In this document: in pieces, positions 11,711-29,433 of the stretch
Layout: every line of letters begins with the position of its first letter
Position numbering within the stretch: the stretch's first letter is position 1
Origin: Gnetum montanum
Lineage: Eukaryota > Streptophyta > Gnetopsida > Gnetales > Gnetaceae
DNA length: 64,000 bases
Assembly (NCBI GenBank): GCA_015680685.1
Contig: MNCI01037629.1
Coordinates: 5,428 to 69,427, forward strand
Direction of reading: 5' to 3'
Translations under genes and position numbers: made by a program
The notes under the pieces: generated by a model
What the model was told of the DNA's origin: nothing
Databases searched by the model: none
Seen by the model: only the letters and a program-made list of their open reading frames with translations

Positions 11711-12783
11711 AACTAAAATTGTTTATTGTAATGATCATCTTTTAGAATATTAATATTTTTTGAAACTAAAATTGAATTTTTACTGATATCTTCTATATCT
11801 ACCACTAATCCTCTTACATCTATTGAATATTAGAATTTCAAAATTATTTTTACAAATAACTATTAAAATCAAACCGGTAACTAGCTAATAGCTAACAACT
11901 TTTTACTAGTAGAGTTCCAGAGATCTTCTGTTTCTTTTAGAACTACGAGCCAAAATTTGTCAGCGGCATTAATTTCAAAGATTTCCACTCCTAAAAATTT
12001 CTAAAACTCATACCTGCTTTCTTGCTTGGCCCATATTTTCAATTAGATATGCGCACGCAGAGATAAACAACGAGCTGAAGCAAGCATTCCCTTGGTCACG
12101 GCGGAAATGACAAAGTGCAGGCAGGTGGGCAGGTGGGCAGGTGAGCATACAAAAGTGGACTTGGCAAACGACGTGAAAACGAATAAAAAATGAGATCCGA
12201 GAAATTGGGTTCCTCGATGTTGTAATATTCAGTTTCAGGGATCTTCTTAATTCTTGGCATCAAAACCACGTTACTGCCATTTTCCTTTTCCACTTTATCT
12301 GCAGCTAAACAACGTTTTCTTTCTTAAAAGAATATACAAATTATGTCTCAAAGTAAAGCCATCTGTCAAAATTTTTGGATTCCTAAGATTTTAAACCCAT
12401 AGCAATAAACTTGTATCACTAGCATGTATGTTAATATTGTCCCACAGATTCTGAGGATCTGCAGATTTAATAAAATTTAAATTTCAGTTTTAGTTTCAGA
12501 TTTGTTTTTGTTACCTTTATTGATTCAGTTTGTAAAGTTTGTCTTTAATTTTCATGAAAATGTAATATTTGGAAAATAATCTTATGGACCATAAAACATA
12601 CTAAAGTTTCAACTTCAATTTCAATTCCAACAAATTAGTCCTATGGATCTTAGAAAATAATAAATATAAATCTTAGGATATAACAAAGTTTCAACTTAAA
12701 TTTCAATTTCAATAAACAGAAATCTAATGATGTTTCAACTTCATTTTTAATTTCAATAAATAGCGAGATCAAATTTTTGTGTC

Positions 12784-12856
12784 TTTCGAATGGCTGTCCC
12801 GTGCTCATCAGAAATTTTTCTCTCTTTGGAATGGCTGTTCCGTGCTCATCAGAAAT
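12784..12856. repeat. Tandem duplication, about 41-bp period
   Basis: Two copies of a block containing GAATGGCTGTYCCGTGCTCA lie next to each other, differing at a few positions. No gene is associated. Confidence 0.7.
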
Positions 12857-13557
12857 GGGATTTATGAAAAGTCGCGTAATAATAGAAGCTATAGCTATCT
12901 CCATTAACCGAGTATATTCCAAAGTACGTGAAATTAGGATAGAAATCATAGAACAGGGATTTCCCTAATGGCTGACAAATTTTATCGCAGAGCTACCTTC
13001 AGACTCAACCACAACTTTAAAAAAGAATCCCGAAGCAAAGACGATTAACTTAACTTTTCAGAAAGCTTGACAAAATTTCAGTTCAACTGGGATTTCATTG
13101 GCCTCTCAGCAATCTTGAACAAGCCAAATATCATATTTGTGATTTTATAGCCGCCATCAAAATTTAGTTTGCACGAATAGAAAGTAGGTTTGCACCAAAT
13201 TTATTCTGATTTCTTCTTAAAGAATTGCATTTAGAAAAGCTAAGAAAACGATAATTTTCAATATCTTTAGGATTGTTACAGTTAATTATTTCATTTTTTT
13301 CCAACTCTGAGGTGCCGCGCTACATGCATAAAAAAAACTAAATTGAAGATCGAAAAGTTGATAATTTTGAAGGAAATTTACACGATCCCAACAGAATCAT
13401 TCAACGAATCCTGTAACTCAAAGTTTTCATCTACTATGCTGATACAATTTCAAGGAATCCATATAATAATTTGTTTTACAGCAAAATGCCCGATGCAAAT
13501 AAATAATTTTCCTCGTCATAATTTCATTATGGTCCGCGTCTCCGGCAAGGATCCACT

Positions 13558-13992
13558 TCATCTAACAATTTTCTGATCTTTCCCATCGTGCCCAGACCTG
13601 CAATTTACCGCATACAATCAACATACATGCCAACACAATTTCTTTAAAATTATTTGGAAAAACAAACAAAATCAATCTCTCTCTCTTTTCCTCGGGAGCC
13701 TCTGCTAAGTCGAGGCTCGTTAAGGGTCTGTAAATAAGTAAAAGTTTAACCTCTTCGAGTTATTACACCTCGCACATCCCATACCTTCAAAGTTAAGAAA
13801 CAAAATCCCTCAAACAAAATCGATCTGATAAACAAATTGATAAAGAAAGCAGAGTTACCCACCAAAGAAGTCATAGTCTGCGGAATCAGAACGGCAACTG
13901 GAAAGGATAATGGCAGAAGAGATTATGACCAGCAAAATCCAGAAAACCAGAATGCAAATGTAAGCGGAAATAGGCATATCCCTTCTATCCAT
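13558..13992 (-). CDS. Possible small single-pass membrane protein, 2 exons
   Basis: Exons 13992-13859 and 13597-13558 (minus) join in frame through a GT..AG intron (donor GG|GTAACT, acceptor TTGCAG|G), giving 57 codons. The predicted product starts MDRRDMPIS, has one membrane helix (about ICILVFWILLVIISSAIIL) followed by a short polar tail with CRSDS and DYDFFGG, and ends KDQKIVR. I do not recognise the family. In the same frame the reading extends upstream to 14112 with an alternative N-terminus. Support is the precise splice pair with conserved frame and the coherent membrane topology; there is no homology evidence. It may instead be a chance ORF. Confidence 0.4.
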
Positions 13993-15173
13993 TCTCTTTG
14001 GTTGCACTGCACCAATTAAAAAACGGCAGAACTTCTTGGTGATGAGATTAATCGATTCAATTGAATTGAATGAATTTGCTGCTGAGATTGAATTGAGCAG
14101 CAACAGCAACAAAATTGCAGCGAGATAGTGTCATATTGGAATTCTTCAAATCACAGAAACTTGCAAGAATCTTCAGCTTATTTTTCAGCAAAAACGAAAT
14201 AATAATAAAGAAAAAAAATCCCATGTTCTTGCCTAAACAAATGGTCAAATCTTGCGGGTAAACCTGGAGTTCCAACCAGCTAATACCCACTCTCATTATT
14301 GTTTTTGCGGCTGAAATTAATACAATAAAGTGGTTATATATTAGATTTGAATCTTGTTTCTTGTATGCTGATATAGTTATTTAACTACTACGTGCCAGTG
14401 CATAGATACCTTAATTTCAAGCCCAACGAATCAAAATAAAATAAATAAATAAATAACAACATCTTCAAATGTTCCCCACCTATTTTAAAATCACAAGCAT
14501 CTCTGGCAGATATGGCGTGTTCAAAAATCCACGTATCTGTAAAATAAATGAATAATATTGCGTACCAGAATGTCAAAACCATATACTTCATTGATACTTA
14601 AAAGCTTATGGGAGGACCCGCTATGCATGTTTGCACCTGTCTTTCATAAGATTGATTTATGCTTTGCCTTGCTCAATTTTCCATTCTCTTGGAAGGTTAT
14701 ATGGTTGCTGTGCAGCATTCAACTTCACGTGTATAACTAATGCTCATTTAGAGATAGCTGTTGCTGGTTTATTAAAAGTAGGTTCCTATTAAAAGTAGGT
14801 TCCTTATCTATCATTTATAGAGGGGAGGTGGATGAGGTACAGATTAATCTCTTTCAAAAGCTCTCTTCACTTTGGAATCTAGATCTTATGACTTGAGAAA
14901 CAAACACTTTACTATTACTCCAATTGATAGTTCTTATGTATGCCCTACATATTTAATGTGAATATGACCTTAGTTAATATGAAAAAAATAGAGAAATTTG
15001 TTGATGAGATTATAAAAGCTAGAAAAACATTATGACATATAGGAGTTTTATTCTTGACACAATTTGTTCAATGGTAGAAAAATATTATGAGATACAAGAG
15101 TTTTATTGTTAACATAATTATTTCAAAAAAAATTGAAAAATAAAAAAATACCTAAAAACTAGAGAAAAACATT
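13993..15173. other. Intergenic
   Basis: No gene recognised. A 17-bp unit (ATTAAAAGTAGGTTCCT) is tandemly duplicated at about 14771-14804. Confidence 0.4.
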
Positions 15174-15275
15174 GTTGTTCCTATTTCTAAGAATAAAGGA
15201 GATATGCAAAATTGTGCAAACTATAGAAAAATCAAGCTTATGAAGTATTGGGAAAGAAATAGAGAGCAGTGTTTC
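15174..15275 (+). mobile_element. RTE-type LINE reverse-transcriptase fragment
   Basis: The translation has VVPI..KNKGDMQNCANYR followed by IKLM and YWER. This matches the start of the reverse-transcriptase domain of plant RTE-clade LINEs (KNKGDIQ.C.NYRGIKLMSHTMK.WERV, from memory of the family). Only this fragment is recognisable and it lacks a residue block after IKLM. Confidence 0.6.
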
Positions 15276-15317
15276 AAACCTAAATCAATAATGTTAGAAA
15301 ACCAACTTTAATTTAAC

Positions 15318-15372
15318 TAACTTAGCCGACCCCATTTTTGTTGGGATAAGGCTAGGATAATGATGATTGTGA
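15318..15372 (+). mobile_element. RTE/SINE-type 3' tail fragment
   Basis: CCGACCCCATTTTTGTTGGG followed by ATAAGGCTAGGATAATGATGATG matches the common 3' end of plant RTE LINEs and the SINEs that share it (ending in short GATGAT or GTTGTT repeats). It lies about 40 bases after the RTE RT fragment, so the two may be parts of one internally deleted copy. Confidence 0.55.
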
Positions 15373-15689
15373 ACTTGTTAAAAAGATGTTACAAAGAATA
15401 TAAATAGATTGTAAACTAGCAAATACATAAGGTGAACTATAACTGTAAGGTCAAGCGTAGTGGAAGGAACTTAAATGGATGTAAGTTTCCAAAGCAATAT
15501 TTTGGACCTAGTTTCTGAATAGGAGAGAATGTCTAAGCAAAAGCTTAAAGTTAGGAAAGTTAGGTATGAAAGAGCTATTGTAAATCTAGAATTACAAGTT
15601 GTGTAAGGAGTGGGTAGAGTATCCATATTGAACAAACCATGTAAGGAGTGGTATTTTAAAAAAGAATACTATTGGAAAGTGTAAATATG

Positions 15690-15745
15690 ATTCTTCATCA
15701 TCATCCTAGCATTGTCCCAACAAAATGGAGTTGGCTACATGAGTT
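15690..15745 (-). mobile_element. RTE/SINE-type 3' tail fragment, inverted
   Basis: The reverse complement of the preceding tail type: ATCATCATCCTAGCATTGTC then CCAACAAAATGGAGTTGGCT. It is a separate copy in opposite orientation, about 320 bases from the plus-strand tail. Confidence 0.5.
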
Positions 15746-16457
15746 TCTTTTCACCGTTTGCCTTCGCATTTGCAAAATCTGAATAAGAAGCACGATATGA
15801 AATTGTATAAAGTTATAGATATCATAATAATCTTGAAGATATCATGGAAATCCAATCTAAACTCATCACGATGAAGTGGAAGTTGGTGGTTTTTTAGGCC
15901 CAACTATAACAAGCCAAGTTGCTAAACTAGCAATTATAGAATGAAGGTGTACAACTTCATGCCTAGCTATCTGACCCTACCATCCACCAACTTAGCTTAT
16001 CCTTTCATGAAGCATTTAACCAATTGAAGACTAACAACATTAGGTGGAAATGGAGAAGGAGAAAGTCACGTGGGATGCATCCCAAGTTGATGCTAAGATC
16101 CGCATCTTGAACAAACATATTTTCGCATTGACAGTGAAAAAAAAAAGGCCTTGTTACCAACAACAAGAGGTTTGCATAGTGTTGGAAGATCATTTGAAGC
16201 ACCTCTAGAAGTCATTAGCATGAGTAAATACAAATGTAGCCAAGTTGGTAGGAGAACAAGCATTTCTCAATGGATAAGGTTAGAGTCATTCAACTAAAGT
16301 GAATAATTAAGATTACAACATGGTAGAATGAGGCCACCATGTATGAAAAGATTAAGAATCATTATTAATATTAGAGGGGCCTCTAGAAACTAAATTGTAT
16401 ACAAATTATCTTAACAAAAATATACAACTTCTCAAGTTTTAAAAGTATACTAATAAT

Positions 16458-16590
16458 AAGGTGTTAGCCTAGTAGTATGAGTCTTGGCTTGGTAACCCAA
16501 GGTCACATGTTCGACTCTACTAAGTAGCACTGAGTTATGAACTTCTATAAATCTTGGGGTGTACCTATGTTCCAATTATTTTGAGTCTCT
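16458..16590 (+). mobile_element. tRNA-derived SINE-like copy 2
   Basis: A-box-like TTAGCCTAGTAGTATGAG and B-box-like ATGTTCGACTCTA about 40 bases apart, then GAGTTATGAACTTCTA and CTTGGGGTGTACC, then the end TTATTTTGAGTC. This is the copy with the best-preserved B box. Confidence 0.65.
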
Positions 16591-16638
16591 TGAAATTGAT
16601 TTTCTAATAATAGTAATTCAAATATAAAACATTACTAT

Positions 16639-16740
16639 ACAACTTTCTCCCAGAGTTTTATAGTATGCCTCATAAGCTTGATTCCACTACAGTTTGCACA
16701 ACTTTGCATATCTCCTATGTTATTATAGATGTTTGCCTAT
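16639..16740 (-). mobile_element. RTE-type LINE reverse-transcriptase fragment, inverted
   Basis: On the minus strand: GDMQSCANCSGIKLMRHTIK then LWEKVV. It is the same RT segment as at 15174-15275 but a less broken copy in opposite orientation. The flank up to about 17000 may hold further decayed LINE sequence that I could not align. Confidence 0.6.
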
Positions 16741-18667
16741 ACATAAATGAAATCTTGTGAACTAGCTATTTCTTTTTGCAAACACATGGGTTCTTAGTTT
16801 GTGAGCCTATTACTCATGAACATTGAACTTCTAGTTCTAGCTACAACTTGTAAGTTCTTACCACATCATATGTTTTGTTGATTATATTTTATGGATGCCT
16901 ACCACATCCTGTCCTATAATTTTTATTAGGTCTTCTTATTCCATCCTTCATATATTTTCCAAAGTACTCATATCGTGAGTTTTAAATTTCTTTATTCTTT
17001 GTGAATTAGATTCTCCTAATTCTTATCATAGATTCAGCAATCCTCGTATCCTTAACATGCCATTACCTTTTATATTTACTTAGATGAGAAATTGGTTACA
17101 ATCCCTGTACTATTTCTTAAGTCATATCCAAATAAGCCTGCTGAACATCAAATTAAATAGATCACCAATGTTGCAAGCACCTCCTGTGCACTAACAAATT
17201 ATACACTTTACAATAATATATTACATGATTTGCATGCTTGCATACCTCTGGGAGTTCGTACACTCAGCATCATAATTAATGTCAATATAAAATATAACTT
17301 GAATGGTAATTACATACAAACAGAAATGGAGACATGCTTGAGAGTAACCACCTGCTCTCCAGACAGCCATGAGATGGACTATTAGGGATGCCTTCAACTA
17401 AACAGAAAACCCAAAATGTCAGCATTCATTTTGTAAAAATGGAAAGCCGATCTGTGCCTTTCTCTCCTTTGATAAATTTAAATTATATGTATATGTTTCT
17501 GTGGATAATGCTGCTTTATGGATACTGAAAATTGTAAGAATTTGAGTCAGTTTTTCCTATTTGATTTTTTGTTTGTGAGTCAAATGTTCTATCTTCCTCA
17601 GTTTGGGCATTGTAAGCAATGCAATAATCATATTCATCGGACCTTTAGATCTGTTAGAGTATCTACAGTTGTATTTACTATATATTGGAACGTGATGTTG
17701 GGGAATTCGTAAAAAGGGCCATGTACTAATATTTGTTTAAGGCTATAATTTCAGGCACTTGTATTTGAATCATAGTTCAGTTGTGTCTTTTTACCATTGT
17801 TTCTGAGGTCATCAACAGGTTATGCTTTATGCTATGTTTTGAAGATTGTTTCTGATATTCTTTCCACATCTTTCTGAGCATATTTCACTCCCATGACGTC
17901 TTGATGAAATATGCGCTGTCCATTACCTATCTTTAGACCCACTTCTACAAATATTGTGGTACTAACATAGCATCATATTACTGCCAATGTAAGTAAACGG
18001 CAGCTGTCCAGGACATGAAATCTTATAAAAATATTTGTTATACGATGATTTCTTTCTTCTTCTTCTTCTTTTTTAAGCTTTCTTGGAATAAGCCAATGTA
18101 ACAATTTGCATTTCAATTCTTCTTTTATTATTGCAAAGTGTAATCTTAATCTGCAAACACAATAAAAAAATGCTATTGAGAGTTTTTGAATTTTCACAGA
18201 TTTTGTATTGTGTTGTGTTCATATTATAACAGATTTGATTAGCTTCATTTGTTATTTGAATTATCACCGCTGCTTCACATGTTAGAATTTGGCAATGGTA
18301 TTTTCTGGCTCTTTGGACTTGGTTGAATTTTGAAATTTGATTGTTATTGCGTTTCTGGTGACTATGAGTTGATTGTGAGTTTTTTAAGGTTACAATGGAT
18401 CATGATGAAATAGAAAGCCCAAAACATTAATGGAAAAAATTATTGGAAACTCTGTTAAAATTTATGCATTTATATTTACTATGTATCGGAACTTCTGTTA
18501 GGATTGTAGGGCAGAATTTGTGCAGCGTCATTATTTTCCTGTCTAATTACGTTCTTTCATTCTGTGATTGGATTTCTAATTACTAAATTACTATTTCTAT
18601 ATGTCTTGACATCATGAAACTATGAACCCTTGAAAAACATCAATAAATTTTTCAATACTCTGTTCAG
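16741..18667. other. AT-rich intergenic region
   Basis: No coding region, repeat boundary or regulatory site supported. Short frames here have no recognisable domain. Confidence 0.4.
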
Positions 18668-19091
18668 GTTTTTACCTCTGCTATGTTGTATCTGGAACAG
18701 ATTATCTTTACAGTACAAGCAAAGGGATTGCATGTGCTCCTGCAGAAGAGCCACCAGAACCGCCAAAGCTAAATTGCTGGCAAATATTCTGATTGAATTT
18801 ATCAAACGTTCTTGCTTTTGCCATGGCGGTGGATAATAAAGGCATGAAACCAGGAATGATGATTATTGGTACTCCTGGAGGGGCTATTTCAGTTTGGGAT
18901 TGTGAATCTTTAAGCACTTTACAGGTTGGTCACATTACAGAATCTCCGTTGGTCAACATTCATTATATGGAGCATAATACACTGTATTCAGCACATCTGT
19001 ATGGAAGCATGAAAATCTGGATTTACCAAGGGAAACCCCACGAACTAGCTTGTGCAGTATTTTCCCACTTGTGTGTTAAAAGCAGAATATA
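18668..19091 (+). pseudogene. WD40-repeat-like gene fragment
   Basis: After an acceptor-like CTCTGTTCAG, one frame runs from 18668 to the TAA at 19089-19091 with a single in-frame TGA (near 18790). It contains two WD-like blades: YVVSGTDYLYSTSKG..., and after the TGA, MMIIGTPGGAISVWDCES... and LYSAHLYGSMKIW. The second part resembles the last two blades of plant CCCH-zinc-finger/WD40 (ZFWD) proteins in spacing (VLA...KP....ISVWD...SL), but the match is weak. No partner exons are recognised on either side, so this looks like a nonsense-bearing exon or gene relic rather than a working gene. Confidence 0.45.
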
Positions 19092-19982
19092 AACTAATAG
19101 AGTAGATAGTGAAAATAAAGTGCAAAAATAATAACACCCAATAACGAACTCGTGTGCTTCATCCTTTTTTGGGCAAACTCCAAAAAAATCTTCTTCCACT
19201 AATAAATAGTAGGAATACAAAAATGTCTCTCTAGCTAATTACTAGAGGTATACAAAATTGACATACACCGTCAAGAAAAATATTTTTGGAGTAACAAGGA
19301 GAAATCTCACACCCCTTCAGGAATTTCTAGATACCCAAGCTCATTAAGCTTATTTGTGTCTCTCCCTTTAGCCTCTCTTTCTAACTTTGGCAGTTGGCTT
19401 TTCTTCTGCCCCTTCACCCATTTATCATTTTCCTTTGATTTATAGTCAAAGGAAATGCCCTGTGATGCCTAACTTACCAGCCAACTGTGGGCAGCTAATT
19501 TTGGTTAGCTGCCTAGCTTAGCAGCCAGCCTTCCTTCTCCTTCTTTTTATTTATTTATATTAATGTAAGGTGGGCTTCATGTTGGAGGGACCACACACAT
19601 CAGTTTGGACATCTTGTAAGGCAACGGCTGAAGACTATAACTACACAGGAACTGTAATGTGCATGGGCTTAACCAATGGAGAGATTTGGTTTACCAAGCT
19701 CATTCATATAAAAAAGTGCTTTAAAAAATCAGTGATCTCTCATGTTTAAAGATGTCACCGTACCAGTTTCAACCATAGTTTTCTAAGTCAGATAAATCAC
19801 TGATTTAATGGTTAATGGTTAGTGGCGCTTGGGAAATTTGGCCGAGTCGGCATGGCTTTTATAATAAACATTATTTTTAGAAAGAAATCATTAGATTTAG
19901 GTATCATTTTTAGGACTTTTAACTATAACTTGGCTCAACCTAGCCAAGTTGCAGATTTATTGTGATTCTTGAAACATGCTGA

Positions 19983-20030
19983 TCCAACATATTTCCTGAC
20001 TATTTATCCAACATATTTCCTGACTATTTA
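19983..20030. repeat. Perfect tandem duplication, 2 x 24 bp
   Basis: The unit beginning TCCAACATATTTCCTGACTA occurs twice with no intervening base and no difference, which implies a recent slippage event. Confidence 0.9.
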
Positions 20031-20256
20031 ACACTGGTTTCAACTTTCTGTTGCACAGCGAGTTGCATATTTTTCTGAAAAGATAAACAGTTTTCTGTTT
20101 ACTGGCAATCAATTACTCTAAGTAATAAACCCATTGTACACAGTTAAGCACCATGTTTGGTAGACTTTATACATAGCCTTAATCTTTCTTCATATTATTT
20201 TTTAATTAACTACTCATGATGTGGATCTTATGCTTATCTGATTCTGGTTTCTGTTA

Positions 20257-20360
20257 CGTTTATTTCTGTGTGAAGTATAGGTTCGAGTCTTCCAATATTT
20301 AACACTTTATACCAATATGTTATTTCTGTGTGAAGTAAAGCATCGAGTCTTCCAATACGT
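20257..20360. repeat. Tandem duplication, about 60-bp period
   Basis: TTATTTCTGTGTGAAGTA..G and TCGAGTCTTCCAATA occur twice, with a few differences between the copies. Confidence 0.75.
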
Positions 20361-20400
20361 TATAATTAGGTTTTATGTTAAAAGATGTATTTCCAACAGA

Positions 20401-23400
20401 CGTGGCTCAGAATTTGGTAGTTTCAGTTATATACATCTGGTAGGTTTTATACCATTCCATCTCACTCTTACGTATAAATTTGGTTTACAAGCTCATGTAA
20501 GAATGTCTCATGGTAGGGCTGAGTGTTGCCTAGGATGTAAAACGTTCTTTAATCTTCCACCTAAAACGTTTTCATTATTTTGTATTCCAGATACTATAAA
20601 TTTGACATAATATCATAGCAAACTGCCTTAACGTTTTTGCTGTTAAGATCATCATTCTTCATTTGCTCCATCAATACCATAGAAATTGGTTATCACCATC
20701 TCCATTTTGTTGCATTATTGATGGTGATGATAGCCATTTTGGACATGCTCTATCAATTATGAGAAATGGATGATAACAAGTTAAATGAGGACATGTTTCA
20801 AAGCATATTGCAGCTATCCCTATTCTCTGTTGAAGATCCAAGTATATGTAAATGATTCTTTAAAAGTAATAAAAATGCTGGGAGGACCTGCTAATCAAGC
20901 TCTAAAAGGTCAAATTCAAACCTTCTAAGATACTTAAGGTCAATCTCAATATACGTAGTTTGTTTTGTATCCTATATCTCTACAGAGAGAATAGATACAT
21001 TTATGGAGTTTGCATTTTGATCCTTAAATTTAGGTTATTATCCTTATTCTTTCTATTCTAAAATCCTTTGATGAAATAAAATGGCTATAATCACGTCATA
21101 TTTTTAAATATGAAATAAAAATAGGGAAAACAAATTATGTAGGATGAAAACGAGAAAAGACTAAAGAATAAAAATGAGATTCCATTTGTTTTGTCTAACA
21201 ACATTTTGATTAATTGAATATGACAATGCTATCCTTCTTTATGTGTATGTTATATGTTTAAACTTTACTTAGAGCACTTTTGGGTATGGAATGATATATA
21301 GTCATTATGATTTTTGTAAAGTACAAGATTAATCTACTAGTCCACAATGCCCTATCTTTTAACAATGAGGTGTTATCCTATTGGTAAGACACTTGATTTG
21401 GAAGCTCTAAGTCATGGGTTCAATTTTGATGAGCAATGTTGAGTTATATAAAGTTCTAATTGGACTATATATCTTGGGTGTACTTATGTTTCACTTATTT
21501 CAAGTTCCAACTAATTTCTTAAACAAGGAGAGAAGATCTTAACATAATTGTAGGATTTACATTGTGTATGTAAGGCTTACAATTATTATAGTTGGTCTTA
21601 CATAGGAGAATAAATCCTTATGAATAATAAATTATCTTCTTCTATCAACTCTAAAATTCCATATACTTTTTTGGGTAATTAGAGCTAACAATTATAAGTA
21701 AAACCAAACTCTAACATGATATCAAGGCACAAGTTGTAATAGAAGGAAATTTGTAAAGATAGTTAATACTGTAAAAAGGGAAATTTAGTTGAAAAAAGTT
21801 ATTTAGTTAACAGACCTCATGATTCATAACCAACATGATTGTTGAAGGAAAAAATTATAAAAGTAGCAAATTACCCAAAACACAAAGAATGGGGACAAAT
21901 AATAATTATCAAGATGAAGCATAACTAGAGAAGAAGTGTTTCATTGTAAAGGATGAAGAGTTTGTGAATATATTTTAAGTACTTGCGGACAAAAATTGAT
22001 GATGCCCTTCAACAACTTACTTCTTGTCAAGTAATAAGACAAAGATTAAGTTTGATTCCTAAGCAACTATTATTCAGTTTACATCTTAATGATACTGGAA
22101 TAAAAAGTAAATAAAATCTATAATCATACGAAGAATCAAGAGAAACCAAGACCTTTATGACAAAATAATCAACATTATAGAAGATGCCAACAAAATTGTA
22201 ATTAAACAAGATCCAAGAATTAGGTGCAATTAAAGACTACTTATTCAATCATGGAATCTATCATGTTATGGACTTAAGAGATTCTCGCAATGTTAGCCAT
22301 GAAGTCCTATGATGAAACTTCTAAAGTCATAAAGGAGTGATGATAATAGATCATCATACTAAAAAGATTTTCTATGAATCATGAGTTAATGCTAAGTTCG
22401 TCTCAAACATTACTCATACATTATTACTTCACTATTATGATGAACATCAAACCATGGAAGCTTCTTCTAAGAAATTGAATTTAAATGTGAATGCACTTTG
22501 ACCACGAGTTTCTAAAACTCACATTAGTGAATGTCACTTGATAATGGATAAACTACCAAATCAATGCTAGGTAATTTCTCCAAGGATACGACCTAATTAC
22601 AAGTTGTAGGGCCATTACTCTATGTGTTGAAAGAGTTACCAAAGAGGAGCAACACTAGGGTGCAAGTGTGACCTCAATGCTATCATAATATCCTATCTTC
22701 AACACTTATTCTATGATTTGTGCATCAAGAAAGTAGTAAATTATATCCATTTATCATCTTCCCACTTAATAAGTTAATATTTGCTTGAGACTGAAGTCAT
22801 CCAATCCTCCATTCAAAATACAAGTTTGCCTTTTGATAATTTCCACCAAGTATATCTTGCATTTATATAAACAAAAATCCTAAAGTTTACTCAAAGAAAT
22901 CTAAAAATTTACTATTTACCCATAGCTAAATTTGACCTTTTAACTTTTTAAAATAAAAATAAATAAATAAAGACTTCCAAAATAATAGTGTAATATAAGT
23001 CTTCTACGCACAAATGTCTTTGCACTTTTGATTTGATTAATCATATTTAAAATTTTAATTTGATTAATCTTTATTTTAAATAGAAAACTAATATTACCAT
23101 CCTTTTCCTTGTAAGAAATTTTTATGTTCCTATTTGAAATGTAACCATTTTAATGCAACAAATTTTTTTTATTCTACTTTAATTCATCTACTTGTGGATC
23201 TTTCAATGCTAGTAGCATGCCAGCAACCAAAAGACACCATGGTTGAGTTGGTGATTTGAACTTGTGCTAGAGTATTGACCTGAGACTTCAATACTGTTTT
23301 CTTTTCTTTTTTTCACTTTTTTTTTAATTTTTAAAACTGAAATTGTAATTTAATCAGGAATATAAATCTAAAGAAACAAAATCCATCACTACCATTTGTT

Positions 23401-23987
23401 TCTAAAATGCCATATGAATTACACTGCCTCAATTTCAAAATATGTATATTTAAATATAAAAATTGCTTTTAGCTTGATAGCTGAAATAGCTGCGCAGTTA
23501 ACAACTCAATGATACCAAAATGACAACATTAAATATTGAATGCCATGTCCAAATTGTTGAACTTTTACAGCTGAATATCACTAAATAAGCCATTATCTAA
23601 ATAATTCTATATTCATAAAAAAGCATAAGCATTGCAAACTAGAAATAATCAGAGAAGAAATAATAAACATGTTGCATGAATTACGGATTACATAATCTTT
23701 AATTAATTATCAGCGCCCAAGCCCTGCATACAAAGTAGGACATACACGGAATTTTCTGTGTCAACTAGCAGAGTTTTTCAAACGAACAAATCTGCTCAGA
23801 TTGAACTTCAAATAAGATGTACGTTCCTATTGCTACCAATCAATGAACATCAAGTTTCAAGGAAATTAGATTTCTTAAAGAAGCTCATTGCTGGCAAATG
23901 TTGCAATATTTCATCATCTGACAAAATTAAGATCCTCACAGACGCCAGAATCAAAATTTGCAAGTCTTAGAAAGTGTTTTCCATGTT
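20401..23987. other. AT-rich intergenic region downstream of MCM3
   Basis: No gene supported. It carries one SINE-like copy (21367-21505). The part next to 23987 should include the MCM3 3' UTR. A weakly coding-looking stretch at 21900-22500 has stops in all frames and no recognised domain. Confidence 0.4.
21367..21505 (+). mobile_element. tRNA-derived SINE-like copy 3
   Basis: A-box-like GTTATCCTATTGGTAAGAC and B-box-like ATGGGTTCAATTTTGATG, then GAGTTATATAAAGTTCTAAT and CTTGGGTGTACTTATG. Same layout as the other three copies. Confidence 0.65.
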
Positions 23988-29195
<5,208 letters not shown>

Positions 29196-29402
29196 GTTTC
29201 TTCTTCTGATTCAACCTCAAACTCAGCTCTGCTCTGCTAATTTTTTCTTTTTCTTCTTTTTTTTTCTCTCTTCCCCTTCGATCTTTTGCTTCCTCTTCTG
29301 CCTTCCTTTCTTTGCACTGGTTTCTTCCAAAATCTGTAAACACTCAAACTCTACTTTGTGCTCGTATTGATAAGCAGTTGCATCGAGGCTATGACACGGC
29401 CG

Positions 29403-29415
29403 TTTTGGCGGGAAA
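29403..29415. promoter_or_regulatory. E2F binding site upstream of MCM3
   Basis: TTTTGGCGGGAAA matches the canonical E2F consensus on both halves and lies about 210 bases upstream of the MCM3 ATG (29195). Plant MCM genes, including MCM3, are known E2F targets induced at G1/S; regulation here is inferred from the site. Confidence 0.75.
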
Positions 29416-29422
29416 TGAAGTA

Positions 29423-29433
29423 ATGGCGGGAAA
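29423..29433. promoter_or_regulatory. Second E2F-like site upstream of MCM3
   Basis: ATGGCGGGAAA, in the same orientation and 20 bases from the first site. Paired E2F sites are common in S-phase gene promoters. Confidence 0.65.

Larger units (their letters stand above)
10901..13557. other. AT-rich intergenic region
   Basis: No gene is recognised. It contains a SINE-like copy (11557-11710), a second tRNA-like stretch near 11405-11500 (TAGCTCAAATGGTAAGC, then GCAAGTTTGAGT), a run of three CAGGTGGG-type units near 12117-12144 and a short tandem duplication (12784-12856). Confidence 0.5.
19092..20400. other. Intergenic
   Basis: No gene recognised. It contains two short tandem duplications (19983-20030 and 20257-20360). 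Confidence 0.4.

Noticed and set aside
12096-12293. 65-codon minus-strand frame
   Set aside because: No recognisable domain, and it covers a short CAGGTGGG repeat; not supported as a gene.
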